This document shows positions 51,763 through 61,184 of a stretch of 64,000 nt of DNA, in pieces (the stretch's first letter is position 1; each line of letters begins with the position of its first letter). The translations under genes were made by a program, and so were the position numbers. The notes under the pieces were generated by a model. The model was not told the origin of the DNA, searched no databases, and saw only the letters and a program-made list of their open reading frames with translations. The DNA comes from an uncultured Lachnospiraceae bacterium (GTDB lineage Bacteria > Bacillota > Clostridia > Lachnospirales > Lachnospiraceae), in assembly GCA_910585465.1 (NCBI GenBank), contig CAJUEW010000003.1, forward strand, positions 1 to 64,000. Reading direction: 5' to 3'.

Positions 51763-52899
51763 ATGAAACAAAATAATATGTTGGCAATGATTTTAGCCGG
51801 CGGGCGCGGTTCCCGGCTGCATGATCTTACCAATAAAGTTGCAAAACCGGCTGTTTCATATGGCGGGAAATATCGGATTATTGATTTTCCTTTAAGCAAC
51901 TGTGCAAACAGCGGTATTGATGTGGTTGGCGTGCTGACCCAGTATGAATCCGTTCTTTTGAACAGTTATGTGGCAGGGGGCAGTCAGTGGGGACTGGATT
52001 CCCGTGACAGCGGCGTGTTTGTTCTTCCTCCGCGTGAAAAAGCGGATGCGAATCTGGATGTTTACAGAGGAACTGCAGATGCAATCTCTCAGAACATTGA
52101 TTTTGTGGATAATTACGATCCGGAATATATGCTGATCCTTTCCGGAGACCATATTTATAAAATGAACTACGCAAAGATGCTTCAGGCACATAAAGATAAT
52201 AATGCAGATGCAACCATTGCGGTAATTGAGGTTCCTATGAAAGAAGCGAGCCGCTTCGGCATTATGAATACGGATCCGGAGACCGGGCGTATCGTGGAAT
52301 TTGAGGAGAAGCCGGCTGAGCCGAAGAGCAATCTGGCATCCATGGGCATCTATATTTTTAACTGGAAGCTGCTTCGCAAAATGCTGGTTGCAGATATGAA
52401 GAACGAAGAATCCAACCACGATTTCGGCAAGGATATTATTCCGGCGCTTTTGAATGATGAAAAGAGACTGTTTGCATATAAATTTAAAGGTTACTGGAAG
52501 GATGTAGGAACTATTGATTCTCTCTGGGAAGCGAATATGGATCTTTTGGACAAGAAGAACGGTCTGGATTTGGACGACCGTACCTGGAAGATTTATACGG
52601 AGGATATTCCGGCGCTTCCGCAGTATATTTCTGAGGATGCAGATGTAAAACGTGCATTTATCACCCAGGGCTGTGTTGTAGAGGGTGAAGTAAAGAATTC
52701 GGTGCTGTTTACCGGGGCAAGGGTTGGACAAGGTGCAAAAGTGATTGACAGCGTTCTTATGCCGGGAGCAGTGGTGGAAGAGGGAGCAGTGGTACAGCGC
52801 GCCCTGATTGCAGACGGGGTGAAGATTGGTAGCCAGGCGGTTGTCGGCAGTGCGGACAGCGAGCATATTGAACTGGTAGCGAAAAATGTAAAGGGGTAG
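51763..52899 (+). CDS. glgC: Glucose-1-phosphate adenylyltransferase, catalytic subunit
   Basis: A 378-residue ADP-glucose pyrophosphorylase for glycogen synthesis. The signature LAGGRGSRLHDLTNKVAKPA is intact, as are GTADAISQN, SGDHIYKMNY and the substrate motif VEFEEKPAEPKSN. A left-handed beta-helix with hexapeptide repeats (about 290-378) follows. ATG 51763 has AGAGGA nine bases before it. glgD begins six bases after the stop. No other glycogen genes (glgA, glgB, glgP) are in this window. Confidence 0.95.
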   Translation: MKQNNMLAMILAGGRGSRLHDLTNKVAKPAVSYGGKYRIIDFPLSNCANSGIDVVGVLTQYESVLLNSYVAGGSQWGLDSRDSGVFVLPPREKADANLDVYRGTADAISQNIDFVDNYDPEYMLILSGDHIYKMNYAKMLQAHKDNNADATIAVIEVPMKEASRFGIMNTDPETGRIVEFEEKPAEPKSNLASMGIYIFNWKLLRKMLVADMKNEESNHDFGKDIIPALLNDEKRLFAYKFKGYWKDVGTIDSLWEANMDLLDKKNGLDLDDRTWKIYTEDIPALPQYISEDADVKRAFITQGCVVEGEVKNSVLFTGARVGQGAKVIDSVLMPGAVVEEGAVVQRALIADGVKIGSQAVVGSADSEHIELVAKNVKG

Positions 52900-52905
52900 A
52901 AACAT

Positions 52906-54021
52906 ATGGCAAGAGCATTAGGAATTATAAGTTTTTCAGAGAACCATATCTGGGTGGAGGGGATGGAAACTTATCGTTCAATCCCTGCATTCTCCTTTCT
53001 CGGCAGATATCGTGTGGTTGATTTTCCGATTTCCAATATGTCGAACAGCGGCATTGACCGGATTCAGGTATATATCAGAAGAAAACCGCAGTCGTTAGTA
53101 GAGCATATTGGAACCGGAAGACACTTTAATATCAACTCTAAGAGCGGATATTTACATATGATGTTTGCAGACTCTTCCGGAGAAAATAATTATTATAATA
53201 CAGATGTGAAAACGTATCTGGATAACCTGGAGCATATTGAAAAGACATCCAATACCCATGTGGTGATTGCTCCCGGCTATATGGTTTATACACAGGATTT
53301 CAGTGCCCTTTTAAAGACGCATATAGAGTCCGAGGCAGATGTAACAGTACTGTATCATTCTGTGGACAATGCAAAAGAAGCATATCAGAACTGCTATTGC
53401 GTAAATCTGAACCGTCAGAAAGGGGTTTCTTCCTTTGAGCGGAACAGCGGTACTGCCAAAAGCCGGAATATTTTTATGGATACCTATATTATGAAGAAGG
53501 AGGTATTCATTGATCTTCTGAAGGAAGCACAGAAAGTCTCCTCTATGTATACACTGAGGATGATTGTCAATGAAAAATGCGGTGAGCTGGATATCCGCGG
53601 CGTTGCCCATAAAGGATTTTTTGCACCGATCACAGATTTTAAGAGCTACTATGATGCCAATATGTCATTGGTGGATCTTAAGACAGCAAGAAGTCTGTTC
53701 AGTGAAGCGTGGCCCATCTATACCCGTACCAATGATTCCTGCCCGACCCAGTATTTTGATTCTGCGAAGGTAAAGAGTTCGTTTCTGGCTAACGGCTGCG
53801 TGATCGAAGGGACGGTTGAGAACTCCGTGATCGGAAGAGGCTGTGTCATAAAACCAGGGGCAGTTGTAAAGAACTGCGTGATTCTCACCAGTGCAGTGAT
53901 TGGAGAGGATGTACATATTGAGGGACAGGTTGTGGACAAGAATGCAAAGGTTACAAAGATGAAGGAGCTGATTGCAGATCCGCAGGCGCCGGGATATGTA
54001 AAAAGAAATGATGTTGTATAA
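52906..54021 (+). CDS. glgD: Glucose-1-phosphate adenylyltransferase, GlgD regulatory subunit
   Basis: A 371-residue homologue of GlgC that lacks the GGRGxRL nucleotide loop; the corresponding place reads SFSENHIWVEGMETY. The structural motif LGRYRVVDFPISNMSNSGID is kept, and a beta-helix ends the protein. In Firmicutes GlgD is inactive alone and alters the activity of GlgC in a heteromer. Coupled to glgC on one transcript that ends in a strong terminator. Confidence 0.94.
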   Translation: MARALGIISFSENHIWVEGMETYRSIPAFSFLGRYRVVDFPISNMSNSGIDRIQVYIRRKPQSLVEHIGTGRHFNINSKSGYLHMMFADSSGENNYYNTDVKTYLDNLEHIEKTSNTHVVIAPGYMVYTQDFSALLKTHIESEADVTVLYHSVDNAKEAYQNCYCVNLNRQKGVSSFERNSGTAKSRNIFMDTYIMKKEVFIDLLKEAQKVSSMYTLRMIVNEKCGELDIRGVAHKGFFAPITDFKSYYDANMSLVDLKTARSLFSEAWPIYTRTNDSCPTQYFDSAKVKSSFLANGCVIEGTVENSVIGRGCVIKPGAVVKNCVILTSAVIGEDVHIEGQVVDKNAKVTKMKELIADPQAPGYVKRNDVV

Positions 54022-54027
54022 GAAATA

Positions 54028-54072
54028 AAAAAACGGCCTTCTGCGGCAGGACACCGCGGAGGGCCGTTTTTT
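54028..54072 (+). terminator. Terminator after glgD
   Basis: AAAAACGGCC with an inner GCGG/CCGC pairing and GGCCGTTTTTT. Long, GC-rich and followed by a T-run. Confidence 0.93.
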
Positions 54073-54100
54073 GCATGAAAGCAGACAGAATTCTTTTCTC

Positions 54101-54129
54101 TTGTTATTTTTTTCAAAACTATGTATACT
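54101..54129 (+). promoter_or_regulatory. Promoter of the topoisomerase operon
   Basis: TTGTTA at 54101-54106 and TATACT at 54124-54129, spacing 17. Confidence 0.65.
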
Positions 54130-54206
54130 ATAACCTGTGTTTTTACTATATATGTTCGGACGCCGCAAAATGGCGCATAAGGGTTTAGGTTAAAGGAGCA
54201 GAATTT

Positions 54207-56129
54207 ATGATAAACAATAACACCTATGATGCGGACAGTATTTCTGTCCTGGAGGGTCTGGAGGCGGTTCGGAAAAGACCCGGCATGTACATCGGCAGTG
54301 TTTCGACGAAGGGCTTGAATCATCTGATTTATGAGATAGTGGATAATTCTGTGGATGAACATCTGGCAGGCTTTTGCAGTCAGATAGAAGTATATCTGGA
54401 GAAGGACGGTTCCTGTACGGTCAGTGACAACGGCCGCGGAATCCCGGTGGGGATGCATGCCAAGGGGATGTCTGCTGAGCGTCTTGTATTTACAACATTG
54501 CATGCTGGCGGCAAATTTGATGATACTGTATATAAAACCAGCGGAGGTCTTCACGGAGTCGGTTCCTCTGTGGTGAATGCATTGTCTTCCTATCTGGATA
54601 TTGAAGTGTCGAGGGACGGATTTATTCATCATGATCATTATGAACAGGGCAGTCCTACGCTGGAACTGACAGACGGCCTGCTTCCGATTATCGGAAAAAC
54701 GAAAAAAACCGGTACAAAGATTAATTTTCTGCCGGATCCGGAGATTTTTGAGAAGACCCGGTTTAAGGCAGAGGAGGTAAAAAGCCGGATGCATGAAACG
54801 GCGTATCTGAATCCGGAGCTGACCATTATTTTTGAGGATCGCCGGGCATCAGAGACAGAGCGGATTGTGTTTCACGAACCGGACGGCCTGGTGGGTTTTG
54901 TCAAGGATATCAACCATTCTCAGGAAGCAATTCATGATGTGGTTTATTTTAAAGGTGAATGTGAAGGAATTACCGTGGAGGGAGCATTCCAGTACATTAA
55001 CGAGTTCCACGAAAATGTGCTCGGCTTCTGCAATAATATTTACAATGCAGAGGGAGGAACTCATATTACCGGGTTTAAGACCATATTCACCACTGTTATT
55101 AATGCTTATGCCAGAGAGCTGGGTATTTTGAAGGAAAAGGATCCGAATTTTACCGGAGCGGATGTGCGGAACGGCATGACAGCGGTTATTTCCATTAAGC
55201 ATCCGGCTCCCCGGTTTGAAGGACAGACAAAGACCAAGCTGGACAATCAGGATGCTTCCAAAGCCACGTCGAAGGTGGCAGGGGAGGAGATCCAGCGGTA
55301 TTTTGACCGGAATCTGGAAACGTTAAAATCCGTTATCGGCTGTGCGGAAAAAGCGGCAAAGATCCGTAAGACTGAGGAACGGGCAAAGACAAATCTTCTG
55401 ACCAGACAAAAATTTTCCTTTGACTCTAACGGAAAACTGGCAAACTGTGAGAGCCGGGATACTTCCAAATGTGAAATCTTTATTGTGGAGGGCGATTCCG
55501 CGGGGGGATCTGCCAAAACTGCCCGGAACCGGGCTTATCAGGCGATTCTGCCTATACGGGGTAAGATTTTGAATGTGGAGAAGGCCAGCATTGATAAGGT
55601 TCTGGCCAATGCGGAGATTAAGACCATGATCAATGCCTTTGGATGCGGATTTTCCGAGGGTTACGGCAATGATTTTGACATTACAAAGCTGCGTTATAAC
55701 AAAATTATTATTATGGCGGATGCAGACGTGGACGGAGCACACATCAGCACGCTGCTTCTGACGCTGTTCTATCGTTTTATGCCGGAGCTGATCTATGAAG
55801 GACATGTGTATATTGCAATGCCTCCGCTGTATAAAGCTATCCCGTCCAGAGGAAAGGAAGAGTATCTTTATGATGATAAGGCGCTGGAAAGGTACCGTAA
55901 GAAGCACACGGGATCGTTTACCCTGCAGCGCTACAAGGGGCTTGGAGAGATGGACGCGGAGCAGCTTTGGGAGACGACTATGGACCCGGAACACCGGAGA
56001 CTGAAGCTGGTAGAAATTGAGGACGCAAGACTTGCTTCCTCTGTGACAGAGATGCTGATGGGTACGGAGGTTCCTCCCAGGAGGCAGTTTATTTATGAAA
56101 ATGCGGTAGACGCGGAACTGGATATCTAG
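54207..56129 (+). CDS. parE: Type IIA topoisomerase subunit B (ParE/GyrB-like)
   Basis: A 640-residue ATPase subunit. The GHKL ATPase has LEAVRKRPGMYIG, EIVDNSVDEH and SGGLHGVGSSVVNAL; the Toprim part has VEGDSAGGSA, LPIRGKILNVEKA and DADVDGAHI; the end has RYKGLGEMDAEQLWETTM. The length fits both GyrB and ParE of Firmicutes. Since the partner lacks a GyrA box, I favour topoisomerase IV, which separates daughter chromosomes. Confidence 0.85.
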   Translation: MINNNTYDADSISVLEGLEAVRKRPGMYIGSVSTKGLNHLIYEIVDNSVDEHLAGFCSQIEVYLEKDGSCTVSDNGRGIPVGMHAKGMSAERLVFTTLHAGGKFDDTVYKTSGGLHGVGSSVVNALSSYLDIEVSRDGFIHHDHYEQGSPTLELTDGLLPIIGKTKKTGTKINFLPDPEIFEKTRFKAEEVKSRMHETAYLNPELTIIFEDRRASETERIVFHEPDGLVGFVKDINHSQEAIHDVVYFKGECEGITVEGAFQYINEFHENVLGFCNNIYNAEGGTHITGFKTIFTTVINAYARELGILKEKDPNFTGADVRNGMTAVISIKHPAPRFEGQTKTKLDNQDASKATSKVAGEEIQRYFDRNLETLKSVIGCAEKAAKIRKTEERAKTNLLTRQKFSFDSNGKLANCESRDTSKCEIFIVEGDSAGGSAKTARNRAYQAILPIRGKILNVEKASIDKVLANAEIKTMINAFGCGFSEGYGNDFDITKLRYNKIIIMADADVDGAHISTLLLTLFYRFMPELIYEGHVYIAMPPLYKAIPSRGKEEYLYDDKALERYRKKHTGSFTLQRYKGLGEMDAEQLWETTMDPEHRRLKLVEIEDARLASSVTEMLMGTEVPPRRQFIYENAVDAELDI

Positions 56130-56139
56130 GAGAGAGCGC

Positions 56140-58380
56140 ATGAATGAAGAAATGATTATCAAAACAGAATATTCGGATGTCATGCAGAAGTCCTATATTG
56201 ACTATGCCATGAGTGTAATTGTGGCCCGTGCCCTGCCGGATGTGCGGGACGGATTAAAGCCGGTACAGAGACGGACGCTGTATGATATGCATGAGCTTGG
56301 CATCCGAAGTGACCGTCCATACAGGAAATGTGCCCGTATTGTGGGCGATACTATGGGTAAATACCATCCTCACGGTGACAGCTCCATTTATGAAGCGCTG
56401 GTTGTTATGAGCCAGGACTTTAAAAAGGGACTGCCTCTTGTGGACGGACACGGGAACTTCGGCTCCATTGAAGGGGACGGAGCGGCAGCCATGCGCTATA
56501 CGGAGGCCAGGCTTCAGAAGGTCAGCGAGGAGGCTCTTCTGGCAGATCTGGATAAAGACATTGTGGATTTTATACCTAACTTTGATGAGACGGAGAAGGA
56601 GCCGGGGGTTCTTCCGGCGAGAATTCCTCACCTGCTAATTAACGGCGCGGAAGGAATCGCAGTCGGCATGTCCACAAGCATTCCTCCCCACAATCTGGGA
56701 GAGACCATTGATGCCATGAAGGCATATATGAAAAATCCAAAGCTGACAGTGGAGGAGCTGCTTCAGATTATGCCGGGGCCGGATTTTCCAACCGGGGGCA
56801 TTGTGATTAACAAAGACGATCTGGCGGACATCTATAAAACCGGAAGCGGAAAGATCAAGCTTCGAGGCAAGGTAGAGGTGGAAAAGCTGAAGGGCGGCAA
56901 AGAACAGCTCGTTATTACTGAGATTCCCTATACAATGATTGGCGCAAACATCGGTAAGTTCCTGAATGATATCAGTATGCTGGTAGAGACGAAAAAGACA
57001 ACTGATATTGTAGACATTACAAACCAGTCATCCAAAGAAGGAATCCGGATTGTGCTGGAGCTGAAAAAGGGTGCAGATACAGAGCGGCTTACCAATATGC
57101 TCTATAAGAAAACCCGCTTGGAGGATACATTTGGAGTCAATATGCTGGCAGTTGCGGACGGAAGGCCGGAGACTTTGGGATTGACCCAGATTTTTGATCA
57201 TGTGATCGACTTTCAGTTTGAGCTGAATACGAGAAAATACAGAACCCTTTTGAATAAGGAGCTGGATAAGAAGGAAATTCAGGAAGGACTGATCAAAGCC
57301 TGCGATGTGATAGATCTGATTATCGAAGTGCTCAGAGGAAGCCGTGATTTAAAGATGGCAAAGGCCTGTCTTATGAACGGGACAACAGAGGGAATCCGTT
57401 TTAAATCGGAAAGCTCGAAAAAGCAGGCGGCCCGGTTTCGATTTACGGAACGGCAGGCGACAGCGATTCTGGAGATGCGTCTTTACAAATTGATTGGGCT
57501 GGAGCTTGAGGCTCTGATGAAGGAACATGACACAACGATGAAAAACATTGCCCGTTATTCGGAAATTCTCAATAACTACGATGAGATGGCGAAGGTCATT
57601 ATGCGGGAGCTGGATAAATTCAGAAAGGCATATGCGGTTCCGAGAAAAACGGTTGTTGAAAATGCAAAAGAGGCAGTTTTTGTAGAGAAAAAAGCAGAGG
57701 AGATGCAGGTGGTATTTTTAATGGATCGGTTTGGATACTGCCGTACAGTGGATGAGGCTACTTATGACAGGAACAGGGAGGCCGCGGATACAGAGAGCCG
57801 TTATGTGATAAGCTGCCGCAATACAGACCGCATCTGCATTTTTACAGACAGCGGCAAGATGCATACGGCGAAGGTGCTGGAGCTTCCGTTCGGAAAATTC
57901 CGTGACAAAGCATTTCCGATTGATAATTACAGTAATTATGACAGCTCGAAGGAGCGGATTGTCTGCCTTTGCAGTATGGAAGCTCTGCTGTCGGCCCGCA
58001 TGCTCTTTGTAACCCGCCTTGGTATGGGCAAAGTGGTAAACGGTATGGAGTATGATGTGCGTACAAAGACAAGCACAGCCACGAAGCTGAATGAGGAAGA
58101 CGAGGTATTGTATGCAGGCTTTGCGGGAGAGAATATGCAGATAGTTATGCAGTCAGGGGAAGGGTATTTTCTTCGGCTTCCCCTCCATGAGATCCCGGAA
58201 AAAAGGAAGGCAGCTATCGGCATCCGCCTTATGAAACTGGGAGAAAAGGACAGTCTGGAAAATGTGTATTTACTTGAGAGCCGGACGGAACAGAGCATTA
58301 TCTATAAAGAAAAAGAGGTGGCGCTGCATAAGCTGAAGACCGGAAGCAGGGATCAGAAGGGGACAAAGCTTCGTATATAA
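56140..58380 (+). CDS. parC: Type IIA topoisomerase subunit A (ParC/GyrA-like)
   Basis: A 746-residue DNA-breaking subunit. The catalytic Tyr is in AAAMRYTEARL. The quinolone-resistance region reads HPHGDSSIYEALVVM, with Ser and Glu at the positions usually changed in resistant strains, so it is of the sensitive form. The C-terminal beta-pinwheel (from about 500) is shorter than in gyrase and has no recognisable GyrA box (QRRGGKG), which supports ParC. It starts ten bases after parE. Confidence 0.85.
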   Translation: MNEEMIIKTEYSDVMQKSYIDYAMSVIVARALPDVRDGLKPVQRRTLYDMHELGIRSDRPYRKCARIVGDTMGKYHPHGDSSIYEALVVMSQDFKKGLPLVDGHGNFGSIEGDGAAAMRYTEARLQKVSEEALLADLDKDIVDFIPNFDETEKEPGVLPARIPHLLINGAEGIAVGMSTSIPPHNLGETIDAMKAYMKNPKLTVEELLQIMPGPDFPTGGIVINKDDLADIYKTGSGKIKLRGKVEVEKLKGGKEQLVITEIPYTMIGANIGKFLNDISMLVETKKTTDIVDITNQSSKEGIRIVLELKKGADTERLTNMLYKKTRLEDTFGVNMLAVADGRPETLGLTQIFDHVIDFQFELNTRKYRTLLNKELDKKEIQEGLIKACDVIDLIIEVLRGSRDLKMAKACLMNGTTEGIRFKSESSKKQAARFRFTERQATAILEMRLYKLIGLELEALMKEHDTTMKNIARYSEILNNYDEMAKVIMRELDKFRKAYAVPRKTVVENAKEAVFVEKKAEEMQVVFLMDRFGYCRTVDEATYDRNREAADTESRYVISCRNTDRICIFTDSGKMHTAKVLELPFGKFRDKAFPIDNYSNYDSSKERIVCLCSMEALLSARMLFVTRLGMGKVVNGMEYDVRTKTSTATKLNEEDEVLYAGFAGENMQIVMQSGEGYFLRLPLHEIPEKRKAAIGIRLMKLGEKDSLENVYLLESRTEQSIIYKEKEVALHKLKTGSRDQKGTKLRI

Positions 58381-58429
58381 ATACCGGGATAAGCATTGGC
58401 TGTGAGTGTATGAAGCAGGAGGAAAAGAT

Positions 58430-59062
58430 ATGAATTTTCAATACGCAATATTTGATATGGATGGAACACTTCTGGATTCCATCCCTTATTGGAACCAGCT
58501 TGCTCTGGACTATCTGGCAGAGCTTGGGGTGACCGGTCCGGAGGATTTGAACGACCGGATGTCATCCATGTCTATTCAGGAGGCGGCTGCATTTTTAAAG
58601 AAGGAATTCCGGCTTTCCAAGGCGGTGGAAGTAATCTGCCGGGAGCTGTGCAGCAGGATTGAGAAAAATTATGCAGAGGATATTCAACTGAAGCCGGGAG
58701 CGGCCTCTTATCTGGAACAGTTAAAAAAGAAAGGCGTCAGGATGTGTGTGGCGACGGCATCCTCTGCAGAACTGGGAAGGAAAGCGCTGGAACGAAACAA
58801 AATTCTGCCTTATTTTGATTTTCTGCTGGATTGTGGAATGGCGGGGGCGGGGAAGACAAGTCCGGAGGTGTATTTTATGGCGGCAGGCCGCTTCGGCGCA
58901 GAGCCGTCAGAATGCGCAGTGATTGAGGATGCGTCATTTGCGCTTAAGACAGCCAGAGAGGCGGGCTTTTGGACGATTGGAATCTATGAAAGCTCGGAGC
59001 TGTCGCCGGATACGGCTAAGAAATACAGCAGTCGGTATGTGATGAGCTTTGAAGAATTATGA
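58430..59062 (+). CDS. HAD family hydrolase, beta-phosphoglucomutase-like
   Basis: A 210-residue HAD subfamily IA enzyme. Motif I is FDMDGTLLDS (Asp8), motif II ATASS near residue 109, the conserved Lys lies in GAGKTSPEVYF, and motif IV is VIEDASFALKTARE. A four-helix cap lies between. Substrate unknown; sugar phosphates are usual. The frame allows a start at 58406, but ATG 58430 has AGGAGG seven bases before it. It may be the last gene of the topoisomerase transcript. Confidence 0.84.
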   Translation: MNFQYAIFDMDGTLLDSIPYWNQLALDYLAELGVTGPEDLNDRMSSMSIQEAAAFLKKEFRLSKAVEVICRELCSRIEKNYAEDIQLKPGAASYLEQLKKKGVRMCVATASSAELGRKALERNKILPYFDFLLDCGMAGAGKTSPEVYFMAAGRFGAEPSECAVIEDASFALKTAREAGFWTIGIYESSELSPDTAKKYSSRYVMSFEEL

Positions 59063-59069
59063 ATATTGG

Positions 59070-59103
59070 AAAAAAAGGGGATACGGCCGTGTCCTCTTTT
59101 TTA
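59070..59103 (+). terminator. Terminator after the HAD gene
   Basis: AAAAAAGGGGATACGG and CCGTGTCCTCTTTTTT with a tiny loop, ending in six T. Confidence 0.85.
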
Positions 59104-59111
59104 TTATATAA

Positions 59112-59141
59112 CGAAACTTTTTTATCCTCTGTAAGGTCTAA
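59112..59141 (+). promoter_or_regulatory. ECF sigma-type promoter
   Basis: CGAAAC at 59112-59117, 17 bases, GGTCTAA at 59135-59141. The common ECF consensus is TGAAAC-N16/17-CGTCTAA. It lies 37 bases before the first sigma gene and suggests autoregulation. Confidence 0.68.
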
Positions 59142-59177
59142 CCGTCATATAAGGATACAGGAAAGGAGGAAAGACAG

Positions 59178-59690
59178 ATGAAACTGGCAGACAAGGAGGC
59201 TCTTGTTCATGAATGCCTGACAGCTAATTATGAAAAATATTATCGGATTGCATACAGCTATACCTTTCAGGAGCAGGATGCCATGGATATTGTACAGGAG
59301 GGGGCCTATAAAGCGATCCTGAAAAGTGATTCCTTAAAGCAGACAGAGTATACGGATACCTGGATATGCAGAATCATGATGAATGAGGCAGTCAGATTTC
59401 TGAAAAAAAACCGGGGAAGGACAGTGAATCTTGAGGATATACCTGAAAAGGGGGAACCGGATCGGGTAGAGGATGTGGATTTGAAAAGGGCGCTGGACAG
59501 GCTGGATGATAAGGAGCGCAGGATTGTAGTACTTAAATATTTTGAGGAGGAAAAGCTGGAGACCATCGCGAAGATTCTGGATCTGAATGTAAACACTGTA
59601 AAGAGCAGGCTGTATCGTGCAGTTGGAAAATTAAAGAATTATATGGAGACAGGAGGTACGCCCTATGAAAAAGTGGAAAGAAGCATATGA
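59178..59690 (+). CDS. ECF sigma factor, SigV/CsfV-like
   Basis: A 170-residue ECF sigma factor. Region 2 (about 15-85) has YRIAYSYTFQEQDAMDIVQE and WICRIMMNEA; region 4 (about 105-160) has LDDKERRIVVLKYFEE and LNVNTVKSRLYRAVGKLK. Its gene overlaps that of a DUF3298 membrane protein by 26 bases, the arrangement of the lysozyme-responsive SigV-RsiV pair of Bacillus and CsfV-RsiV of Clostridioides. AGGAGG precedes the ATG. Confidence 0.87.
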   Translation: MKLADKEALVHECLTANYEKYYRIAYSYTFQEQDAMDIVQEGAYKAILKSDSLKQTEYTDTWICRIMMNEAVRFLKKNRGRTVNLEDIPEKGEPDRVEDVDLKRALDRLDDKERRIVVLKYFEEEKLETIAKILDLNVNTVKSRLYRAVGKLKNYMETGGTPYEKVERSI

Positions 59691-60537
59691 GAATATTAAG
59701 GCGCCTGAAAATATGAGAGAAAAGCTGGAGGAATCTATTGCGCGTGCACAAAAGGATAAGAAAAAAATTCGGAAGGTCCGTATCTGGAAACGTCTGGGAA
59801 GTGCGGCGGCCGTACTGGCAGTTCTTTTGATTCTTCCTAATACAAGCAGAACGGCAGCAGCGGCCATGCAGCAGCTTCCGATTCTGGGAAATTTTTTCCG
59901 GATAGTGACTGTCCGGGAATATCAGGTGGAGGAAGAACGGCATATGGCAAATGTAAAGGTGCCGGAGGTCGTACCGAATGAAGAGACAGAAAACGGAGAT
60001 AAAATTCCGGAGAAAACGCTGCAGCAGGCGCAGCAGACGGCGGAAGAGATTAACTTTGATATACAGAAGGCGACAGATGAGCTGATAGAAGAATTTAAAA
60101 AGAGTATGGAGGAGTATGAAGAGGGCTATCAGGACCTGTATATCGACAGCAATGTTCTGACAGACAGTGATGAGTGGTTCTCTCTGGAATTAATTCTTTA
60201 TCAGGGTGCAGGCAGCGGCTATGAACGTCGCCGCCATTACACAATCAATAAAAAAACCGGTGAACGTGCCACATTGGAGGAGTTTTACGGGGAGAATTAT
60301 ATTACGACCATCAGTGAAGAAGTCAAGACACAGATGAGAAAGCGGATGGCAGAGGATGAAAATGTTATTTACTGGCTGGATTATGATGATGTGCCGGAGT
60401 GGAATTTCCGGTCTATTGCCGAAAACCAGGATTTTTATATGAATGCGGACGGACACGTAGTTATTTGTTTTGACGAGTATGAGGTAGCGCCCGGATATAT
60501 GGGCTGCGTGGAATTTGTACTGGAAAACAGGGATTAA
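59665..60537 (+). CDS. RsiV-like membrane anti-sigma factor (DUF3298)
   Basis: A 290-residue single-pass protein. The cytoplasmic head (1-40) would hold the sigma factor, a membrane segment lies at about 43-60, and the outside part has a DUF4163-like stretch then a DUF3298 domain (about 200-290) with ATLEEFYGENYITTI, QDFYMNADGHVVICFDEYEVAPGYMG (core FYMNADGHVVICF and APGYMG). In RsiV this domain binds lysozyme, which exposes a signal peptidase site (TAAAAM here follows the membrane segment). The same trigger is an inference. Confidence 0.83.
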   Translation: MKKWKEAYENIKAPENMREKLEESIARAQKDKKKIRKVRIWKRLGSAAAVLAVLLILPNTSRTAAAAMQQLPILGNFFRIVTVREYQVEEERHMANVKVPEVVPNEETENGDKIPEKTLQQAQQTAEEINFDIQKATDELIEEFKKSMEEYEEGYQDLYIDSNVLTDSDEWFSLELILYQGAGSGYERRRHYTINKKTGERATLEEFYGENYITTISEEVKTQMRKRMAEDENVIYWLDYDDVPEWNFRSIAENQDFYMNADGHVVICFDEYEVAPGYMGCVEFVLENRD

Positions 60538-60614
60538 GAAACTTTTAAGAAGAATTAAGAAGATTTTCCTCCCGGATTGTAGTAAAATAAAAGAAAAATG
60601 CGTTTATACAGGTG

Positions 60615-60626
60615 TAAATGCATTTA
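60615..60626. promoter_or_regulatory. Perfect palindrome before the second ECF gene
   Basis: TAAATGCATTTA, 12 bp, 15 bases before the start codon and next to GGGAGG. Candidate operator; it may be chance. Confidence 0.35.
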
Positions 60627-60641
60627 CCGGGAGGATAAATT

Positions 60642-61184
60642 ATGTTTCTGTTTCTGGCACTTCTGGACAATCCGGAGGAACAGGAAAAATTTGCCGAGAT
60701 TTATAGTCAGTACCGACATTTTATGTGGTATGTGGCGAACCAGAAGCTGCAGGATGAACATCTGGCAGAGGATGCTGTACAGGAAGCCTTTTTTGCGCTG
60801 ACCCGTCATCTGGATAAGGTGGAGGAGGTACACAGTCCGCGGACAAAGAAGTTCCTTGCCACAATTGTGAGAAGCAAGGCAGTAGATATTTTAAGAAAGT
60901 CCAGGCCGGAGGAGGAGCTTTCAGAGTACCTGTCAGAGGATAAAGGAGGGGCGGATATTCTGGAGCAGTATCTGACAAAGGAGAACTATAACCATTTGAT
61001 ATCCTGTATTCTGGAACTGGATGACAGCTACAGGGTGATATTTGAATACAAATACATATATCAGATGGGAGATGACCAGATTGGAGATATTCTGGGGATA
61101 TCGGCTAAAAATGTGAATGTGCGTTATTTCCGTGCCCGAAAGAAGCTTCAGGAGATGATTCGGAAGGAGGATGATCGGTTTTGA
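60642..61184 (+). CDS. ECF-type sigma factor (second)
   Basis: A 180-residue sigma-70 family protein. Region 2 (about 18-90) has LAEDAVQEAFFAL and ATIVRSKAVDILRK; region 4 (about 115-175) has LDDSYRVIFEYKY and ILGISAKNVNVRYFRARKKLQ. It belongs to a different subgroup from the sigma factor just upstream and probably has a separate regulon. Its stop overlaps the TTG start of the membrane partner. GGGAGG precedes the ATG. Confidence 0.85.
   Translation: MFLFLALLDNPEEQEKFAEIYSQYRHFMWYVANQKLQDEHLAEDAVQEAFFALTRHLDKVEEVHSPRTKKFLATIVRSKAVDILRKSRPEEELSEYLSEDKGGADILEQYLTKENYNHLISCILELDDSYRVIFEYKYIYQMGDDQIGDILGISAKNVNVRYFRARKKLQEMIRKEDDRF

Noticed and set aside
51892..52905. 337-residue antisense ORF opposite glgC
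   Set aside because: Shadow of a well-conserved gene; the translation is Cys/His/Ile-rich, with no recognisable domain.
53718..54794. 358-residue antisense ORF spanning glgD and parE
   Set aside because: It crosses a terminator and a promoter of the real genes and shows no domain.
59113..59146. GAAAC with CGTC at 59143 as the ECF promoter
   Set aside because: The gap would be 25 bases; the GGTCTAA at 59135 has the proper 17.
60538..60565. GAAACTTTT after the RsiV-like gene as an ECF promoter for the second sigma gene
   Set aside because: No CGTC-like -10 at 16-17 bases; the spacing used by the first ECF promoter leads to AAGATT.
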